The notes: generated by a model from the letters alone, not told the origin. Counted from the first letter of the stretch, positions 17,259 to 25,905 are shown. The stretch: DNA of 64,000 bases from Nocardia uniformis NBRC 13702 (GCF_001613345.1 NZ_BDCE01000059.1:25866-89865), one strand, 5' to 3'. Program-made: numbers and translations.

Positions 17259-17906
17259 TCAACCTACGTCGGCGCTTGCCTCGTGTTCCTCGATCGCAGC
17301 CTCAACCAGTACACGCGCGGCCCAGGTAATGGCCTCCTCTTCCGCCTGCGGGCCGAGGCCGCGCACGTCACGCAGGGCGATCTGAGCCTCCCAGCCGACA
17401 ACGATGGTCAGGGCCGAGATCAAACGTTGAAAAGCCGCTTCGCTCAGGGTTTTTCGCAGCGGTTCACAGGCTTGCTCCAGCCATTCCACCCGGCGGTGGC
17501 CGCGGATCGGGTTACCTGGTTCTCGGGTGTCACTCGTGGGCGTATCGACGGTCAGGCGGATCATTCGGCGGCCTAGGGGAAGTGATTGCGGCGAGTATGC
17601 CAGCAGGGTTCGAATGAGAGCGTCCACGCGACCGGCGGGGTCGTCGGCGAGCGCGGGATCCGCGAGGGCCGCTTCGACGGGAGGCTCATGAAGCGCGCGG
17701 GCCGTCGCGTCGATCAGCAACTGGTCCAGAGCGGGGAAGTACGTGTAGATGGTGCGGCGCGATACGTCGGCGGCGGCGGCGATCTCGTCGATACTCGGCG
17801 TCGCGCCACTGGCGCTGAGTTGGACCGTCGCGTCGAGGATCGCTTTGCGGGTGCGGCGGCGCTGCGCTTCTCGTCCGCCGCGACGGATCGGGTCGTCGCT
17901 GGTCAT
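17259..17906 (-). CDS. TetR family transcriptional regulator
   Basis: 215 residues from the ATG at 17906 (MTSDDPIRRGGREAQRRRTRKAIL). Helix-turn-helix at about residues 37-60: PSIDEIAAAADVSRRTIYTYFP. The C-terminal ligand domain is helical and unassigned. The start codon lies 6 bp from a truncated sigma-factor C-terminus on the other strand (17912-18155), as if the regulator had been joined to a broken gene. It probably controls itself and a neighbour, but no clear operator was found. Confidence 0.85.
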   Translation of the reverse strand: MTSDDPIRRGGREAQRRRTRKAILDATVQLSASGATPSIDEIAAAADVSRRTIYTYFPALDQLLIDATARALHEPPVEAALADPALADDPAGRVDALIRTLLAYSPQSLPLGRRMIRLTVDTPTSDTREPGNPIRGHRRVEWLEQACEPLRKTLSEAAFQRLISALTIVVGWEAQIALRDVRGLGPQAEEEAITWAARVLVEAAIEEHEASADVG

Positions 17907-17911
17907 CGTGC

Positions 17912-18155
17912 CTATTGCGGCGCCGAGAAGGTAATCCGCTACCTCATCACCGGCACCGAGAAAGTCGGCGCCGCCCTCACCACGGAACTCACCACCGCCA
18001 ATGGCAACCCCGCACTCGCCGTGCGCCTGAACGGCGAACTCGATGGCATCATGACCTTCCGCATCGACGACGCCCACATCACCGGTGTCTACTTCGTCCG
18101 CAACCCGGAGAAACTGACTCACATCGAATCCAAAACCCCACTCACCCTGCGCTGA
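17912..18155 (+). pseudogene. C-terminal remnant of an ECF sigma factor (SigJ type)
   Basis: About 80 codons in one frame, with CGAEKVIRYLITGTEKVGAAL, then NGELDGIMTFRIDDAHITGVYF and VRNPEKLTHIESKTPLTLR to a stop. This matches the SnoaL-like C-terminal domain of SigJ/ECF41-type sigma factors. Sigma regions 2 and 4 are absent: upstream in this frame is only the antisense of the TetR gene, and no start or ribosome site lies near 17912. A 5' deletion or recombination next to the TetR gene explains it. Confidence 0.7.
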
Positions 18156-18330
18156 GCAGCAGACAGCACGGCGCCTACACGCCCGGACCACCACCACTGT
18201 CGCCGTGGTTGCCCGCCCGCCGAGCCGCCACCACGTCAGCGGGGCCATGAGTGCGGCCCGTGGGCGTCGGAAAACCCGACCGGATCGACCGCCGCGCTGT
18301 CGGTCACGAAGACCGCCGATATGGTGAGGC

Positions 18331-18915
18331 ATGGCAACCTCGGGCTCAGATGATGACCTTGCCGCCGCCACGATCGGCGAGTTGAAACCGTATGCGATTC
18401 AGGTGGTTCTCGAGGATTACAACCCGCGATGGCCGAACTGGTATGCCGCCGAAGCGGCGTCGGTGCGCGACGCGCTCGGATCGCTGGTATTGCGCCTCGA
18501 GCACACCGGTTCCACCTCGGTGCCGGGGCTGGCGGCCAAACCGGTCATCGACATCCTGCTGGCCGTCCCCGACACCACCGACGAGGCCGCCTATATCCCG
18601 GCGCTCGAAGGTATCGGGTACACGCTGCGCATCCGCGAACCGCACTGGTACGAGCACCGGTGCCTCATCCGACGAGTGGAGGACGGCGCGCCGTACAACG
18701 TCAACCTGCATGTCTTCTCGCCAGAGCTCGCGGCTGTGGAGATCGAACGCATGCTCGCCTTCCGTGACCGACTGCGTACGCACGACGGGGATCGGGCGTA
18801 CTACGACGCGACCAAGCGGGAACTCGCCCAACGCAGCTGGAAATACGTGCAGCATTACGCCGACGCGAAAAGCGATGTCGTCGAGGCGATCATGGCCCGC
18901 GCCCTGCAGGGCTGA
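18331..18915 (+). CDS. GrpB/UPF0157 family nucleotidyltransferase-fold protein
   Basis: 194 residues from the ATG at 18331. Landmarks: VVLEDYNPRWPNWYAAE, the core LRLEHTGSTSVPGLAAKPVIDILL (GSTSVPGL plus two Asp-type residues of a minimal nucleotidyltransferase) and a C-terminal KYVQHYADAKSDVVEAI. The function of GrpB proteins is not established; in some proteins the domain is fused to dephospho-CoA kinase. Single gene, ending 6 bp from the convergent VOC gene stop. Confidence 0.88.
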   Translation: MATSGSDDDLAAATIGELKPYAIQVVLEDYNPRWPNWYAAEAASVRDALGSLVLRLEHTGSTSVPGLAAKPVIDILLAVPDTTDEAAYIPALEGIGYTLRIREPHWYEHRCLIRRVEDGAPYNVNLHVFSPELAAVEIERMLAFRDRLRTHDGDRAYYDATKRELAQRSWKYVQHYADAKSDVVEAIMARALQG

Positions 18916-18921
18916 CCGTGC

Positions 18922-19620
18922 TCACAGCCCGGCTTCGAGCTCCGCGAGTCGGCGGAGGTCGTCAGCGAGTTCCGGTCCGCTGGCCTCGGCGGCCCTGGCG
19001 CGGGCCAGCAGTTCCTGGGCCAGGGCGGGCTCACCGCGGCGGACCGCCACATCGGCCCGGAGTATCAGCAGCTTCACGAGCTGGACCGGGGTCGGTTGCT
19101 CATCGGTTCGGTGCAGGGCTCGGTCCAGGACTTTCACCGCCAGCTCCAGGTCCTGCTTGGAATCGGCGAATAGTGAGCCCATGTGGATGGCTCGGTCGAA
19201 TGTCGCCTTCGGCAGTGGCCGGTGGCGCTGGTCCTCGCTGATCGGCTGCGCGATCTGGATGGTGTTCCCACCGGGATCGTTCACCAGGAACTCTCGCACC
19301 CCGTAGGTCTTATCCTTCAACGCACCCACCCGCGGCAGTCCCTGCGTGGGCACCGCCCCGAAGGCCTCCCGTAGTCCTTCGGTGAAGGCCGCGTACAGGT
19401 AGTCGACGTCATCGGTATCGACGAGGCAGCCATGTGTGGCGGACATCGGATCAAACTTCTTGTCTCCGTAGAAGTTCAGCTCGATACCGCCGCGCTTCAC
19501 GCTCAGAAATTGGTAGGGCGCCGTCTGCTGAAAAGTGATCTCGAACCCCAATGCGGTGTAGAAGTCGGCTACCGACTCGATCGACTGGGCCATCAGCCTG
19601 GGAATCGTTTTCTCCGTCAT
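18922..19620 (-). CDS. VOC (bleomycin-resistance/glyoxalase) protein with helical C-terminus
   Basis: 232 residues from the ATG at 19620 (MTEKTIPRLMAQSIESVADFY); the longer frame to 19719 lacks conserved sequence. Residues 1-130 form one VOC fold (GFEITFQQTAPYQFL, VKRGGIELNFYG, FLVNDPGGNTIQI). The last 100 residues are alpha-helical and resemble tetratricopeptide helices (LILRADVAVRRGEPALAQELL). Bleomycin-resistance-like members bind rather than metabolise ligand; the ligand here is unknown. Confidence 0.78.
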   Translation of the reverse strand: MTEKTIPRLMAQSIESVADFYTALGFEITFQQTAPYQFLSVKRGGIELNFYGDKKFDPMSATHGCLVDTDDVDYLYAAFTEGLREAFGAVPTQGLPRVGALKDKTYGVREFLVNDPGGNTIQIAQPISEDQRHRPLPKATFDRAIHMGSLFADSKQDLELAVKVLDRALHRTDEQPTPVQLVKLLILRADVAVRRGEPALAQELLARARAAEASGPELADDLRRLAELEAGL

Positions 19621-20010
19621 GTTTCCGAAGGTAGAGATCGACTCCTCCGCACGCACATAAAGGTGAGAACCCCGACTTTCCCTGGTCATCGGCGGTTCGG
19701 ATCTATCTGTGGAGGTCAATCAAGACTTGCCCGCTGGTCGGCGCAGTTCATCGCTTCACGGCACCGATCGCTACCGTCTCGGGTGCCCCGACTACTAGGG
19801 CCTTGTATGAACGGGCGGTATCCCTCCCCGCCGTTGACCGTGGACGCGGCGCTGGCGCAGCCCGGGCATCTCTATCGCAGTTTCACCGAGATCACCAAGG
19901 ATGGTCAGGGCATTGCTCGGATCTACAGCCCGGACCTTGTCCTGCAGTAGTCGTTGGTTGCCGCAACTGTCATCCCGGTGACACCGCCGCCAGTGCTTCC
20001 GCCCTCGAGG
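19621..20010. other. Non-coding stretch upstream of VOC gene
   Basis: 390 bp between the VOC start and the HxlR stop. A 47-codon frame at 19807-19950 (MNGRYPSPPLTVDAALAQ) is open but has no ribosome site or recognised family and may be a decayed fragment. No repeat or RNA gene seen. Confidence 0.4.
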
Positions 20011-20394
20011 TTATGTCGCTTCTTCGGCTTCAGCCTGGTCGTCGAACCGCGCCCGTGCGCGTTCGACAGCGGGCAATGTGACAGTGGTCCAGCGCAGGAG
20101 TGCGTCGATGAGGTCCTGTAATGACTTGCCGATCCGCGTGATTCGGTACTCGACGGCGACCGGTCGCGTGCTGGTGACGACGCGCTCGACCATTCCATTG
20201 CGTTCGAGGCGACGCAGGGCGGCCGTCAGTGGCTTCTGCGTCACGACCGGGATGGCGCGACGAAGTTCGTTGAAGCGCAGCGGCTTCTCGCACAGGGCGT
20301 CGAGGATCTGCAGCGACCACTTGTCGAGGACCTGATCGAGCAGCTCACGGTGGTGCTCGGTGAGCTGCGGAGCGGGTGGGGAGGTTTCCAGCAT
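20011..20394 (-). CDS. HxlR family winged-helix regulator
   Basis: 127 residues. The HxlR pattern is clear: LDKWSLQILDALCEKPLRFNELRRAI, then TQKPLTAALRRLERNGMVERVV and VEYRITRIGKSLQDLIDAL. The N-terminal Cys used for redox or aldehyde sensing in other HxlR proteins (just before DxxxxKW) is absent; the only Cys is within the helix LCEKP. It is divergent from the RidA gene 79 bp away and is the likely regulator of it. Confidence 0.9.
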   Translation of the reverse strand: MLETSPPAPQLTEHHRELLDQVLDKWSLQILDALCEKPLRFNELRRAIPVVTQKPLTAALRRLERNGMVERVVTSTRPVAVEYRITRIGKSLQDLIDALLRWTTVTLPAVERARARFDDQAEAEEAT

Positions 20395-20473
20395 GACACC
20401 TAGTCTCGTTGAAGTTCCCTCCTAGCACCAGGTAGACATCGGATACCAACTCCGTTGACGAAGGGACCACACC

Positions 20474-20884
20474 ATGGCAGTGCAGCTGCTGACCCCGGAG
20501 GGCATGTTCGCTCCTGTTCCGTACCACCACGTTTCGATCAGCACGGGCACTCGTCAGGTGCACGTGGCGGGCCAGATCGCACGTGATAGCGAGGGCAATC
20601 CTGTCGCGACGGGCGATCTGGCCGGGCAGGTCGCGCAGGCGATGCGCAATACGGCGCGCGGGCTGGCCGGTGCCGGAGCGAGTTTCGCGGACGTCGTCAG
20701 ACTGCGGTTCTTCGTCACGCATTGGAGCCCGGACAAGTACGACGACTTCGTCGCGGGTATCGAGCGCGTCGCCGACGAGCTCGCGATCCCGCGGCCGATG
20801 CCGCCCTTGTCGGCGATCGGCGTCGACTACCTTTTCGAGCCCGACGTGCTCGTCGAGGTCGAGGCGGTCGCCGTACTCGACTGA
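20474..20884 (+). CDS. RidA family enamine/imine deaminase
   Basis: 136 residues with the YjgF/RidA fold: VSISTGTRQVHVAGQIARD, then NTARGLAGAGASFADVVRLRFFVT and the C-terminal LFEPDVLVEVEAVAVLD. RidA enzymes hydrolyse reactive 2-aminoacrylate-type enamines; the catalytic Arg of archetypal RidA (about residue 105 in R-C/N context) is not evident, so it may belong to a Rid subfamily of different specificity. Divergent from HxlR and followed by a hairpin at 20916-20943. Confidence 0.88.
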   Translation: MAVQLLTPEGMFAPVPYHHVSISTGTRQVHVAGQIARDSEGNPVATGDLAGQVAQAMRNTARGLAGAGASFADVVRLRFFVTHWSPDKYDDFVAGIERVADELAIPRPMPPLSAIGVDYLFEPDVLVEVEAVAVLD

Positions 20885-20915
20885 GGACGGGCCGTCGCAT
20901 TACGGACAGCAGGTA

Positions 20916-20943
20916 GGCCCCGTTCGGATTCCCGGGTGGGGCC
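20916..20943. terminator. Hairpin between convergent RidA and serine hydrolase genes
   Basis: GGCCCC (20916-20921) pairs with GGGGCC (20938-20943); the loop is long and contains CCCGGG. It lies 32 bp after the RidA stop and 26 bp before the opposite stop, which suits a bidirectional terminator. Confidence 0.4.
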
Positions 20944-20968
20944 GCACCGCTTCAGTGGGGGCGGAGGC

Positions 20969-22099
20969 TCACTCGCATAGTGCATGGGTGAGCGATTTGC
21001 CGATATCCACGGTGGAGGGTGTGCCGGTGTAGGAGAAGGTAACGGCGCGCCCAGCCGCGGTGGCACCGGATATGGCGGAGAAACCGACAACGCCACCAAC
21101 ATTGCCGACATATTGTGCGCCGCAAGGTAGTTGGGTGTACCCGATGCCGAGACCATAGGACATGCCGTCACCGTTGCCCATATCGACGCCGTCGAGCATC
21201 TGCCGCAGTTGAGTCTGCGGCACCACCTGACCGGCCAGCAGCGCGAGGAAGAACCGGTTCAGATCGGGACCGGTGCTGACCATCGCGCCCGATGTCCATG
21301 GCAGCGACGGCTCCATCAGCGTCGTATCGACAACCGCCCCGTCGACGGTGGCGTAACCGGTCGGATGCGGTTCGCGCAGACCGGTTTCACCGGTAGTCGG
21401 CAGATAGGTGTCCGACAGACTCAGCGGAGTGAGGACGCGATCACGCAGCTCATCGGTGTAGCGGTGTCCGGTCACCGCCTCGATCAGCATGCCCGCGACA
21501 ATGTAATTGATGTTGGCGTACTCGAATTGAGCACCGGGGGTGAACCGCGCGGGATGTTGCAGGGCGAGTGCGATCTCCTGCGGCGGGGTGAAGGTACGGC
21601 CGTCGCGTGCCGCCGCGAACTCGTTCAGTTCCGGGGACGCGGCCGGGTCGGGCAGCCCGCTTCGATGGCCCAGGATCTGGCGGACCGTGATAGCGCGCCC
21701 GTCCACGCCGTCACCGGCGAGCAGACCGGGCAGATACGTATCGATCGACTGGTCGAGAACAATCCGGTCCTCGGCCACCAGTTGCAGCACAATCGCGGCG
21801 GTGAAGGTCTTGGTGAGGCTTCCGACCCGGACGTACTGGGGAGGATCGGTCGGGATCGGGGTCCCCGCGGTGATATCGGCAAGGCCGGAGGTCACCACGG
21901 TGGTGGCACCGTTTTCGGTGAGCGTCGCGATGGCCCCGACGGCTCCCGCGTCGACCACCGCGTCGAGATCGCCGCGCACCGTGTCCGCACGGTCGACGGC
22001 GACCAACGGTACGGAAGCGGGCTCGACCGGGCTAGTCGCGCAGCCGACCAGGAGCACCGCGGCTGTGCAGATCGGAAGAGCGAAGGCTCGTATGCGCAT
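20969..22099 (-). CDS. Secreted beta-lactamase-fold serine hydrolase (lipoprotein)
   Basis: 376 residues from the ATG at 22099 (MRIRAFALPICTAAVLLVGCATS). The signal peptide ends in a lipobox (LLVG-C), so the protein is probably lipid-anchored outside the membrane. Class-C beta-lactamase/D-Ala-D-Ala carboxypeptidase motifs: SLTK (SxxK) in VRVGSLTKTFTAAI and YAN (YxN) in FEYANINY, plus HRSGLPD. Mycobacteriales carry many such esterases and peptidases; substrate specificity cannot be read from sequence. Confidence 0.85.
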   Translation of the reverse strand: MRIRAFALPICTAAVLLVGCATSPVEPASVPLVAVDRADTVRGDLDAVVDAGAVGAIATLTENGATTVVTSGLADITAGTPIPTDPPQYVRVGSLTKTFTAAIVLQLVAEDRIVLDQSIDTYLPGLLAGDGVDGRAITVRQILGHRSGLPDPAASPELNEFAAARDGRTFTPPQEIALALQHPARFTPGAQFEYANINYIVAGMLIEAVTGHRYTDELRDRVLTPLSLSDTYLPTTGETGLREPHPTGYATVDGAVVDTTLMEPSLPWTSGAMVSTGPDLNRFFLALLAGQVVPQTQLRQMLDGVDMGNGDGMSYGLGIGYTQLPCGAQYVGNVGGVVGFSAISGATAAGRAVTFSYTGTPSTVDIGKSLTHALCE

Positions 22100-22319
22100 G
22101 CCCCGACGGTAGGAACCCAAGGCCCGCGAACACATCGGACCGCAGTACCGCAGCACATCACACTGGAGCACCAGGCCGCACAGGACGGGTGAGCCGGTGC
22201 GTGTGCGGATGCTGCCACGGGCACCGGCTCAACGACCGCCATCCCTGCCCAGCAGACTCGGCGACGGGTGCGTTCCGCCATTCAGGCTTGCCGGACTGTG
22301 CGACTGTGCGACAAACGGC

Positions 22320-23213
22320 TCAGACGACGATGACCCGTCGCCCCCGCGTGTGACCGGAACGGCTGTCGACATGCGCCGCCGCGGCCTCGGCGAGCGTGTA
22401 CGACCTCTCGACCGGGAGGTGGAGCTTTCCCCGCGAAATGAGGTCGACGGCCTCGGCGAGCGCCGCCGATACGCTCCCGGCCACGCCGGAGAATCGGACA
22501 CCGAACTCCGGCGCACCGAGATCGGCGATGGAGACCACCTTCCGTGGATCCCCGGTCAGCTCGACGAGCTCGCCGATCACGCCCGAGCCCGCCAGATCGA
22601 GAGCCGCGTCGACGTGTCCGAGCTGCCGCACCCGCTCGACCCAGCCCTCACCGTACGTCGTGGCGACGGCGCCCAGGCTTCGCAGATAGTCCTGGTTCGC
22701 GGCCCCCGCCGTGCCGATCACCGTGACGCCGCGGTCGCGGGCGATCTGCAGCACCGCCGACCCCACACCCCCGGACGCACCGCTGACCAGCAGCGTCTGC
22801 CCGGATCGCACCTCTACCTCACCGATAATGCGCAGCGCGGTCTCCACGACGGAGGGGTATCCGGCCGCCTCGTCGAACGTCAAGCCCTCGGGCATGCGGG
22901 CCCAGGCCGACAGCACGGCGAACTCGGCATAGGTGCTCGAGCCTTCGCCAAACACGTGGTCGCCGACCTCGACCCCTTCGACACCCGCGCCGACCTCGTC
23001 CACCACCCCGGAGGCGTCGAGACCGACTCCGGCGGGCAATTCGATCGGATGGGCCTGCTGGAACTGGCCTTCACGAATCCGCCAGTCGACGGCGTTCACG
23101 CCCGCCGCCCGGACGGCGATGCGTATCTGGCCGGGGCCCGCGTGAGGTTCCTCGGCGTCGACGAGTCGCAGCACGTCCGGGCCGCCGAACTCGGCGAAGC
23201 TCACTCTCTTCAT
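22320..23213 (-). CDS. NADP-dependent quinone-oxidoreductase-type dehydrogenase
   Basis: 297 residues from the ATG at 23213 (MKRVSFAEFGGPDVL). Zinc-free medium-chain dehydrogenase: GroES-like N-terminus (AAGVNAVDWRIREG), then the Rossmann segment LVSGASGGVGSAVLQIARDRG with the NADP motif, and DAALDLAGSGVIGEL. Acts on quinones or enones. It is divergent from a TetR gene 70 bp away across the palindrome CTAAC-G-GTTAG, and is therefore the likely target of that repressor. Confidence 0.85.
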   Translation of the reverse strand: MKRVSFAEFGGPDVLRLVDAEEPHAGPGQIRIAVRAAGVNAVDWRIREGQFQQAHPIELPAGVGLDASGVVDEVGAGVEGVEVGDHVFGEGSSTYAEFAVLSAWARMPEGLTFDEAAGYPSVVETALRIIGEVEVRSGQTLLVSGASGGVGSAVLQIARDRGVTVIGTAGAANQDYLRSLGAVATTYGEGWVERVRQLGHVDAALDLAGSGVIGELVELTGDPRKVVSIADLGAPEFGVRFSGVAGSVSAALAEAVDLISRGKLHLPVERSYTLAEAAAAHVDSRSGHTRGRRVIVV

Positions 23214-23222
23214 GCGATCGAC

Positions 23223-23241
23223 GCTAACACTAACGGTTAGC
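23223..23241. promoter_or_regulatory. Candidate TetR operator between oxidoreductase and TetR genes
   Basis: CTAAC-G-GTTAG (23230-23240) is a perfect palindrome; an extra CTAAC half-site lies at 23224-23228, giving GCTAAC...GTTAGC arms over 19 bp. It begins 10 bp upstream of the oxidoreductase ATG and lies 43 bp before the TetR ATG. Confidence 0.6.
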
Positions 23242-23283
23242 ATTTTGAAGCTGCTCCTATTTTGTATCTGATAGCGTCAAGGG

Positions 23284-23925
23284 ATGACCATGCCGCCCGG
23301 GCGCCGTGCACGTAAGAAGGCCGCGACCCGCCAGAAGATCGCCGATACGGCCCTGCGGCTATTCCTGGACCGCGGATACGACGCGGTAGGCATCCGTGAG
23401 GTGGCCGCCGCCGCCGACGTGGCCGTCACCACGGTCTTCTCCCACTTCGCCTCGAAGGAAGCGCTGGTTTTCGAGCAGGACGAAGACTTCGAGCAACGCC
23501 TCACGCAGGCGGTCAGCAGCCGGACGCCGGACGAGCCGCTCATCCCCGCGCTGCGCACCGAAATCCGGGCTCTGGTGCGGCATTGCACGGCGCCGGGCGG
23601 CGCCCCGATCCGGCGCCTGATCGACGAATCGCCCGCCCTGCTGCAGTACGAGAAATCGATGCGGCTGCGCCACGCCGAGTCCCTCGCAACGGCCATCGCA
23701 GCCGACCTCGACCTGCCCCAGACCACAACGGCCTGCGCGACCATCGCGAGATTCGTGATCGACGCCCATTCGCTGGCCCGCGAAGCCACCGATCCCGACG
23801 CCGCGGTAGACGAGATCTTCCAGATGATCGAAGCGGCCTGGGAGGTCGCCCGCCCTTCTCGACGTGCGCGCGGAACTGTTCCTCCAGGTAGGACGGAGGC
23901 CGATCAGGCTGCTACAAGTCGCTGA
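23284..23925 (+). CDS. TetR family transcriptional regulator
   Basis: 213 residues. Helix-turn-helix near residues 34-60 (VGIREVAAAADVAVTTVFSHFA) after KAATRQKIADTALRLFL. The C-terminal ~20 residues are basic and low complexity. Divergent from the quinone-oxidoreductase gene with a shared palindromic site, the usual layout for a local repressor sensing an electrophile or quinone. The ATG at 23284 is followed by a second ATG two codons later; either may be used. Confidence 0.88.
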   Translation: MTMPPGRRARKKAATRQKIADTALRLFLDRGYDAVGIREVAAAADVAVTTVFSHFASKEALVFEQDEDFEQRLTQAVSSRTPDEPLIPALRTEIRALVRHCTAPGGAPIRRLIDESPALLQYEKSMRLRHAESLATAIAADLDLPQTTTACATIARFVIDAHSLAREATDPDAAVDEIFQMIEAAWEVARPSRRARGTVPPGRTEADQAATSR

Positions 23926-24019
23926 ACGCTTGGTTTCGACGTCGATCCGCACACGCAGCTGGCATGCGGATTCTGGAGAACACCAGTTTGAGAACCGACA
24001 ACGATTCCGACGGCTCAGA

Positions 24020-24376
24020 TCAAGCTGCGTCGAACTCTCCGGCGAGAACCCCCGCGGTAAAAGCGTGCCACTCCGCTGCTGTGTAGGTGAGGGTGACACC
24101 TTCGGCATCGCGAACTGTCACAGTGCCGTCGGACAAGCGCTCGACGCTCGGTAGCTCACGTGGCCGAACGATGGATCGGCCAGCGGCGATACCCAGAAAT
24201 GCGGGCCAATCCGTTGCTGCTACTGCGATGATGGGTTGCAGCGCAGGGTCATTCGCGCTGTCCCGCAGGTATTTGCTGTCGCGGATGAGGATCGTTTCCC
24301 CGACATAGCGGACCTCGACACAATGTTCGCTGCCCTGGCTGCGGCTACTCTTGCGCCACCCTTCCGTCACTTCCAT
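24020..24376 (-). CDS. Double DUF397 protein
   Basis: About 118 residues from the ATG at 24376 (MEVTEGWRKSSRSQGSEHCVEV); a GTG at 24385 is an alternative. Two DUF397 modules lie in tandem: residues ~6-62 (GWRKSSRS...VLIRDSKY-type, ...WPAFLGIAAG) and ~72-116 (VRDAEGVTLTYTAAEWHAFTAGV). DUF397 proteins are small partners of XRE/DUF5753 regulators and may act as antitoxin-like or signalling partners. The start overlaps the XRE stop by 10 bp, so the pair is coupled. Confidence 0.82.
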   Translation of the reverse strand: MEVTEGWRKSSRSQGSEHCVEVRYVGETILIRDSKYLRDSANDPALQPIIAVAATDWPAFLGIAAGRSIVRPRELPSVERLSDGTVTVRDAEGVTLTYTAAEWHAFTAGVLAGEFDAA

Positions 24377-25224
24377 ACCTCGCACGCTTGCCTGATGACT
24401 CTCGCGGACTCGCTCGGGGTGAGCGCTGCCTTCTCGATCTCATCGTACGCACCGAGATAGCGTTCAACGGCCGGAGATTCGACGTAGAGGCAGCCTGCGA
24501 GGTTCTCGACATAGGCGACCGGCGTGAATGGTTCACCCAGATCGAAGAGCGTGAAAGCGCCTGCGAGCGCGTGGTAAACGGTGGCGTCGAAGTCCAATAC
24601 GCGGATCGTGATGCTGTCGCGTTCGCTCAAGGTCAACAGATGAGTCAGCTGTTCGCGCATGATCGCCGGACTCCCGATCCTTTGGCGCAGAACCAATTCG
24701 CTGATGATGGCGGTCATTGACGCCTGCCCGGTATCGAGAATCCGCTGGCGGGCGAGCCGAAGTTCGACAGCACGTGCTGCCGCCGCTTCATCGAACGACG
24801 AGTCGTTGCGGAAGATCGCGCCCATGTAGCCCGGCGTCTCGAGGAGCCCGTGGATGAAGCCGAGATTGAAGGTACGGATGTGGCGGGCGCGACCCTCGAG
24901 CCAGAAGGCATCGAGATACCGCTTGTCGCCCACCACATCTCGGTACTCATCCCACCACCCCTTGCGCCAGGCTTCCTTGGCGAGGCTGATCAGTTCCGAC
25001 CGTAACCCCTGATCTGCAACGCCGTACATGGTGAGCAGAGCGTCGACGTCAGTCCACCTGAGCGGGATGATGCCGGTTTCGTACCGGCTCATGGTCGAGG
25101 TGTTCTTGACCCCCAAGTACTCCGCGGCATCCGCCAGGGTTATGCCTGCGGCGTCCCGTAGGTCCCGAAGGCGCTGGCCAAGCCACTGGGAACGGAGTGT
25201 CGCCACGTTTCGCGAGTCGGCCAT
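24367..25224 (-). CDS. XRE family regulator with DUF5753 domain
   Basis: 285 residues. N-terminal helix-turn-helix (residues ~12-60: LGQRLRDLRDAAGITLADAAEYLG, then TMSRYETGI), followed by a DUF5753 domain (FNLGFIHGLLETPGYMGAIF, LRLARQRIL, VLDFDATVYHALAGAFTLF). These regulators, coupled to DUF397 proteins, are abundant in Streptomyces and Nocardia and act in development or secondary metabolism; the target here is unknown. The first 80 codons overlap the antisense 5' part of the next gene if the latter starts at 25142. Confidence 0.88.
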   Translation of the reverse strand: MADSRNVATLRSQWLGQRLRDLRDAAGITLADAAEYLGVKNTSTMSRYETGIIPLRWTDVDALLTMYGVADQGLRSELISLAKEAWRKGWWDEYRDVVGDKRYLDAFWLEGRARHIRTFNLGFIHGLLETPGYMGAIFRNDSSFDEAAAARAVELRLARQRILDTGQASMTAIISELVLRQRIGSPAIMREQLTHLLTLSERDSITIRVLDFDATVYHALAGAFTLFDLGEPFTPVAYVENLAGCLYVESPAVERYLGAYDEIEKAALTPSESARVIRQACEVWK

Positions 25225-25669
25225 ACGTCTGAGAGAGCTTGCGACAGCCCAGGATTGGGCAACAACCTACCGATCACTGTTCGGACTACCACGAGTACAC
25301 GTCACCGCCCCCGGCTTCGTCGTCCTACCGCTGATCGACTCGATCGCGGCGATCAACACCCCCGAGCCACTCGGAGTTCTAATTCTCGGCGAACTCACCA
25401 TCCGTGGCGTCCCCGGCCCCGTCCTGGTCCGCGAACGCCCACCCCGCCGCACCTTCCTCGTAGTCTCCGACGGCACCCCCTCCCCCGACCGCCTTACCCT
25501 CCTGGAACGCAACGGCATCGACATCGGCCTCCATCGCGGAAACGTCATCCTGCCAACCAGTTTCGGCCGCCACACCCAGGAGGGCCGCTGGTGGGCCCGC
25601 GCTCCCCAACGAGACGAATCACTGCCGTTCTTATCGGAAGTCGTCGCGGCGATCACATCGATCCTGTGA
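25142..25669 (+). CDS. Uncharacterised actinobacterial protein, start unresolved
   Basis: Protein-like sequence begins at about 25228 (RLRELATAQDWATTYRSLFGLP) and runs to 25669, ~147 residues, with VLPLIDSIAAINTPEPLGVLIL, RRTFLVVSDGT and a late VILPTSFGRHTQEGRWWA. I recall similar small Nocardia proteins with ATAQDWATTYRSLFG-like openings; some resemble primase-polymerase N-terminal domains, but I cannot confirm this. No ATG, GTG or TTG in frame lies just before the conserved part; the nearest in-frame ATG is 25142, inside the divergent XRE gene. Either it starts there or its 5' end was lost. Confidence 0.5.
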   Translation: MPAASRRSRRRWPSHWERSVATFRESAIRLRELATAQDWATTYRSLFGLPRVHVTAPGFVVLPLIDSIAAINTPEPLGVLILGELTIRGVPGPVLVRERPPRRTFLVVSDGTPSPDRLTLLERNGIDIGLHRGNVILPTSFGRHTQEGRWWARAPQRDESLPFLSEVVAAITSIL

Positions 25670-25684
25670 GACTCCGCGCCGGAG

Positions 25685-25888
25685 TCAAAGAGCGTCGATC
25701 ACGATCACCTGTACGACCACCTGAATCAAAAGCGGGCCGGTTTCGATCAGGGTGTAGAAGATTGTGACTCCGCCGATGTCCCACTCGTAGGCATCGGGGA
25801 TCTCGTCGCCGCCCGAGCGGAATGAAATAGCACCCTTGGCAAGGGGTAGCGGAAGCCGTTCCGGCCGCGAGGACCGTCTCCCTGACAC
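25685..25888 (-). CDS. Small hypothetical protein, possibly RelE-like fragment
   Basis: 67 residues from a GTG. The C-terminal half (EIPDAYEWDIGGVTIFYTLIE, then LIQVVVQVIVID) has the alternating-strand look of a RelE/ParE toxin end (a 'vRviYtv..' strand), but the catalytic N-terminal half is missing and no antitoxin is adjacent. It may be a decayed fragment or a chance frame. Confidence 0.25.
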   Translation of the reverse strand: MSGRRSSRPERLPLPLAKGAISFRSGGDEIPDAYEWDIGGVTIFYTLIETGPLLIQVVVQVIVIDAL

Positions 25889-25905
25889 TGACCACGCGAT
25901 GGTGC

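Noticed and set aside
19807..19950. 47-codon open frame as a gene
   Set aside because: No ribosome site, no recognised family and no operon context; described only as part of the non-coding stretch.
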